Source: Schistosoma haematobium (taxonomy: Eukaryota > Platyhelminthes > Trematoda > Strigeidida > Schistosomatidae). From it: DNA of 64,000 bases. The stretch lies in the NCBI RefSeq assembly GCF_000699445.3, contig NC_067195.1, positions 62,781,591-62,845,590 of the forward strand, written 5' to 3'. Positions 60,154 to 64,000 of the stretch are shown here, piece by piece. The notes under the pieces were generated by a model that was not told where the DNA came from, made no database searches, and saw nothing but the letters and a program-made list of their open reading frames with translations. Every line of letters starts with the position of its first letter. Positions within the stretch are counted from its first letter, which is position 1. The position numbers and the translations under genes are program-made.

Positions 60154-62519
60154 GGCATTGGACCATAACCACATAATCTTCAAAGCTGAACACAAGACTA
60201 CTCAGAAAATAGATATTCAATATTTAACGCGGAGAAATACCTAACGATGGAGAAGGCGCGAATTAGGAGTTGAATCTACTGGAGTTGATCGAGTGGCATG
60301 GCTTGGCCATGCAGGCGTGGCCTCTGCTGAATGTTACCTTATATCTTCTATTCATATTAAATATATTGTTCTTTCTCTAGCCTAACCTTGTTCTACATCA
60401 TGTATTGGTAATTGATACGATACAGTGAGTTGGTGTAGTCGATGGTGTGACATCCACGTAAGATCTTATAGATTAGGCAGTTATATCATGACGAATCTAC
60501 AAATTTAGGATTAGGTCTATTATTAGAGCAGTGCTAATATCGTAGTAGACCATAATTCTACATTGGTGAGCCCAACTAAAGAAGCGCAACCTATTATTGC
60601 TAATCCTTGGATCCACCTTAACCTTCTCAATCGATTTTTGTTTGTGTAAACCCATTATTCTAATAGTCCTCTGATTAATGCTTACATGCATTATCGTAAT
60701 GTTATATTGATTAGTACTCATAACATACTAACTCAATCGATACTAATAACCGGTTATCCATATCAATTAGCTTCGATGGTTCATTAACAAGCTTTAATAG
60801 CATTTACATGCTTCTGCGGAATAAACTTGTTTAAACATCTAGCTCTATCTAAAAATATTGTGAATATACATCGACTAACAATGCAATCAAGGACTAGATA
60901 GTTATCTGGATCTAATTCTTATTGTTCCTTCACTTAACACCTCATCCTGTTTTTAAACTATGCACTATCCTGTAATATCTTTCTTCTGACCACTGCCTGC
61001 CTAATTTCATATTTTCGAGTTTCATTGCCAAACAACAAGGATGACACTTCTCCAAAAACACACGATGGCTCGTTCAATAACAACCACACAATTATCTGGA
61101 TTCATTCGATTGTTCTGATCCGAGCAAGTGGCAAAAACGTCAACGGCATCAAGCACCCTGGAAGTGATTGCCATACTGCATGTTTTATTCTGGATACTTT
61201 GGATCATTACTACTCCTCACGAATGACGTTATATATGTCGTCCACTGAATAATATAATTTTCAAAAATAATCCAGGCGAGTTTAACTAATTTACTGGACG
61301 ATTTTTTTGTACTTAACATGTATATGTTTTCCAGTTGCTTGTGCCATATATTTGTAAGTGTCTTTAGGCTAAATGCAGGAATTTCTCATGGAAAGTTTAG
61401 AACGCATCATATTCCTGCCTGAAGTTTCACAAACATCAATGTCGAATTTACCCCAACACTGACTAAGGTTCAAGCCATTATCATAGACATGAGTTGGGAG
61501 TGTACTCCCCTGGTTACAACTTATGTTCTCCCTGATAATCACATGAGCATCACTCACTATTAATCATCTTGTAAAAACTTATTTAGCCAAATACATCTTG
61601 CAGCACCACATCACTTCGTAATATGACACAGGCCTAACTGATTTTAATAACTTATAACCACTATATCTCAATTAAATCGTATTCCGCCTTATGATAAACT
61701 GCATACTTGCAACTAACTTGTATGCCCAATCAGCCAGCAAGTATAAATATAAATAAATAGTCTGCCGCAGATCAGAACATTGAGTCCAGAGCATGTCTCT
61801 TACGAATACACTCATGTTTAACGATTTGTTCCTAGCTATCTGTCCAAAATTCATATAGTTATCACTCATGTATTTAAATTTTATTTTGATAACCATTCAT
61901 GTGTATTAGTAGTATTACTAAATTCTATCATGGTCAAGTAAAAATGAGGTTGAGAAAATCTCCACGTAACTAAATAAACCGTATCAAACTAACTAGAACA
62001 CTAGTTGGAATTCTTCTCCACGGTATACTTTTGTTCCTTCAGTTAGCCTACTAATACAGATGCAATTGGAATTCAACTCATGTGGACAACTTACCGGCAT
62101 AATCGTTATTTGATTTCATAATTTAAACCAAAACTAATATCAATATTAACATTTCTACAATATTCATTACTTTAACATTTCTGAACACAAAATACTTACT
62201 ACCTATACGTTAAGTTATTAACCAACATCTATTAACACGCATCGTTTTATTATTATTATTATTGTAATCCCATTTTTTATAGCTCAAATAATGTTCACCC
62301 AAATTTTCATTTCAAGCATGTTAAGCATGAAAGCAGATATTTTAAAATTATTACATGTATTTCCCGACCAGATGCTGCCGCCTTCTTTTTGATTTATCTT
62401 TCAGCTTACTAATACCCGGAGGATTCTTATTATCCTTGGTAACCTCCGGCGCGCGACGATCCCATCCAATTTGTTATCGAACCAACATCACGTTGATTCT
62501 GGTGGGAGAGTAGTGTACT
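60154..62519. repeat. Array unit 7
   Basis: Extra T near 62388 and a private TTTCTGAACAC (others TTTCTAAACAC) near 62183. Confidence 0.95.
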
Positions 62520-64000
62520 GGCATTGGACCATAACCACATAATCTTCAAAGCTGAACACAAGACTACTCAGAAAATAGATATTCAATATTTAACGCGGAG
62601 AAATACCTAACGATGGAGAAGGCGCGAATTAGGAGTTGAATCTACTGGAGTTGATCGAGTGGCATGGCTTGGCCATGCAGGCGTGGCCTCTGCTGAATGT
62701 TACCTTATATCTTCTATTCATATTAAATATATTGTTCTTTCTCTAGCCTAACCTTGTTCTACATCATGTATTGGTAATTGATACGATACAGTGAGTTGGT
62801 GTAGTCGATGGTGTGACATCCACGTAAGATCTTATAGATTAGGCAGTTATATCATGACGAATCTACAAATTTAGGATTAGGTCTATTATTAGAGCAGTGC
62901 TAATATCGTAGTAGACCATAATTCTACATTGGTGAGCCCAACTAAAGAAGCGCAACCTATTATTGCTAATCCTTGGATCCACCTTAACCTTCTCAATCGA
63001 TTTTTGTTTGTGTAAACCCATTATTCTAATAGTCCTCTGATTAATGCTTACATGCATTATCGTAATGTTATATTGATTAGTACTCATAACATACTAACTC
63101 AATCGATACTAATAACCGGTTATCCATATCAATTAGCTTCGATGGTTCATTAACAAGCTTTAATAGCATTTACATGCTTCTGCGGAATAAACTTGTTTAA
63201 ACATCTAGCTCTATCTAAAAATATTGTGAATATACATCGACTAACAATGCAATCAAGGACTAGATAGTTATCTGGATCTAATTCTTATTGTTCCTTCACT
63301 TGACACCTCATCCTGTTTTTAAACTATGCACTATCCTGTAATATCTTTCTTCTGACCACTGCCTGCCTAATTTCATATTTTCGAGTTTCATTGCCAAACA
63401 ACAAGGATGACACTTCTCCAAAAACACACGATGGCTCGTTCAATAACAACCACACAATTATCTGGATTCATTCGATTGTTCTGATCCGAGCAAGTGGCAA
63501 AAACGTCAACGGCATCAAGCACCCTGGAAGTGATTGCCATACTGCATGTTTTATTCTGGATACTTTGGATCATTACTACTCCTCACGAATGACGTTATAT
63601 ATGTCGTCCACTGAATAATATAATTTTCAAAAATAATCCAGGCGAGTTTAACTAATTTACTGGACGATTTTTTTGTACTTAACATGTATATGTTTTCCAG
63701 TTGCTTGTGCCATATATTTGTAAGTGTCTTTAGGCTAAATGCAGGAATTTCTCATGGAAAGTTTAGAACGCATCATATTCCTGCCTGAAGTTTCACAAAC
63801 ATCAATGTCGAATTTACCCCAACACTGACTAAGGTTCAAGCCATTATCATAGACATGAGTTGGGAGTGTACTCCCCTGGTTACAACTTATGTTCTCCCTG
63901 ATAATCACATGAGCATCACTCACTATTAATCATCTTGTAAAAACTTATTTAGCCAAATACATCTTGCAGCACCACATCACTTCGTAATATGACACAGGCC
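62520..64000. repeat. Array unit 8 (cut by window end)
   Basis: 1481 bp present. Has CACTTGACACC (G at 63302) like unit 5. The array continues beyond the window. Confidence 0.95.

Larger units (their letters stand above)
45956..64000. repeat. Tandem array of a ~2366-bp unit, at least 7.6 copies
   Basis: The same unit starts (GGCATTGGACCATAACC) at 45956, 48324, 50691, 53057, 55423, 57788, 60154 and 62520; the spacing is 2368, 2367, 2366, 2366, 2365, 2366 and 2366. Copies are almost identical; I noticed only scattered single-base changes and one-base indels. The array runs off the right edge. The first ~750 bp of the unit is homologous to the dispersed LTR-like repeat at 7028-7520 plus 10326-10590; the remaining ~1.6 kb is seen only here. 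Recurrent open frames of 61-75 codons exist on both strands. They are preserved only because the copies are identical and two are broken by indels, so I do not call them genes. Confidence 0.97.

Noticed and set aside
45956..64000. CRISPR-like array
   Set aside because: The repeat is 2.37 kb with no spacer pattern, in a eukaryotic context.

Overview
This window looks like nuclear DNA of a schistosome-type blood fluke (Platyhelminthes, Trematoda). The DNA is AT-rich, host coding sequence is sparse, and several introns are very short (31-44 nt) near gene 5' ends. The mobile elements are the mix known from schistosomes: RTE/SR2-like and CR1-like non-LTR elements, a Penelope-like element (PLE), and LTR-type remnants. 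The species cannot be fixed from sequence alone.

Three host genes can be supported. (1) At 363-797 (minus) are the first coding exons of a JIP3/JIP4-like scaffold protein with an RH1 domain. (2) At 12168-12882 (plus) is a complete four-exon gene for ribosomal protein L13a (uL13), predicted at 203 aa, with three micro-introns. (3) At 40133-44681 (minus) is a 12-TM major-facilitator transporter of the SLC49 family, closest by eye to SLC49A3/MFSD7, in three visible exons. No operon-like logic links these genes.

Layout. 0.98-2.27 kb: 5'-truncated RTE-like element with a nearly open RT frame. 4.4-5.8 kb: broken CR1-like element. 7.0-10.6 kb: LTR-like repeat split by a 2.8-kb PLE whose terminal repeats form a near-perfect 645-bp inverted pair. 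11.3-11.6 kb: possible CR1 endonuclease remnant. 12.2-12.9 kb: RPL13A. 14.2-17.75 kb: very degenerate SR2-like element carrying a nested tRNA-like SINE. 17.8-22 kb: AT-rich DNA with a small inverted-repeat element and one candidate small secreted ORF. 22.0-25.9 kb: long SR2-like element, dead but well preserved. 28.7-30.7 kb: two SR2-like 3' fragments head to head as 550-bp inverted arms. 30.7-40.1 kb: AT-rich DNA with no gene I can support. 40.1-44.7 kb: SLC49-like gene with element debris in its introns.

From 45956 to the window end lies an 18-kb tandem array of a ~2366-bp unit (7.6 copies, almost identical). The first ~750 bp of each unit is homologous to the dispersed repeat that the PLE interrupts at 7-10.6 kb. 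Both contain the same 238-bp LTR-like segment followed directly by a primer-binding-site-like TTGG. The array therefore looks like a young satellite built on a retroelement fragment. It is the most distinctive structure here. I see no CRISPR array, rRNA or intact tRNA. All calls are by eye; no search or alignment program was run.
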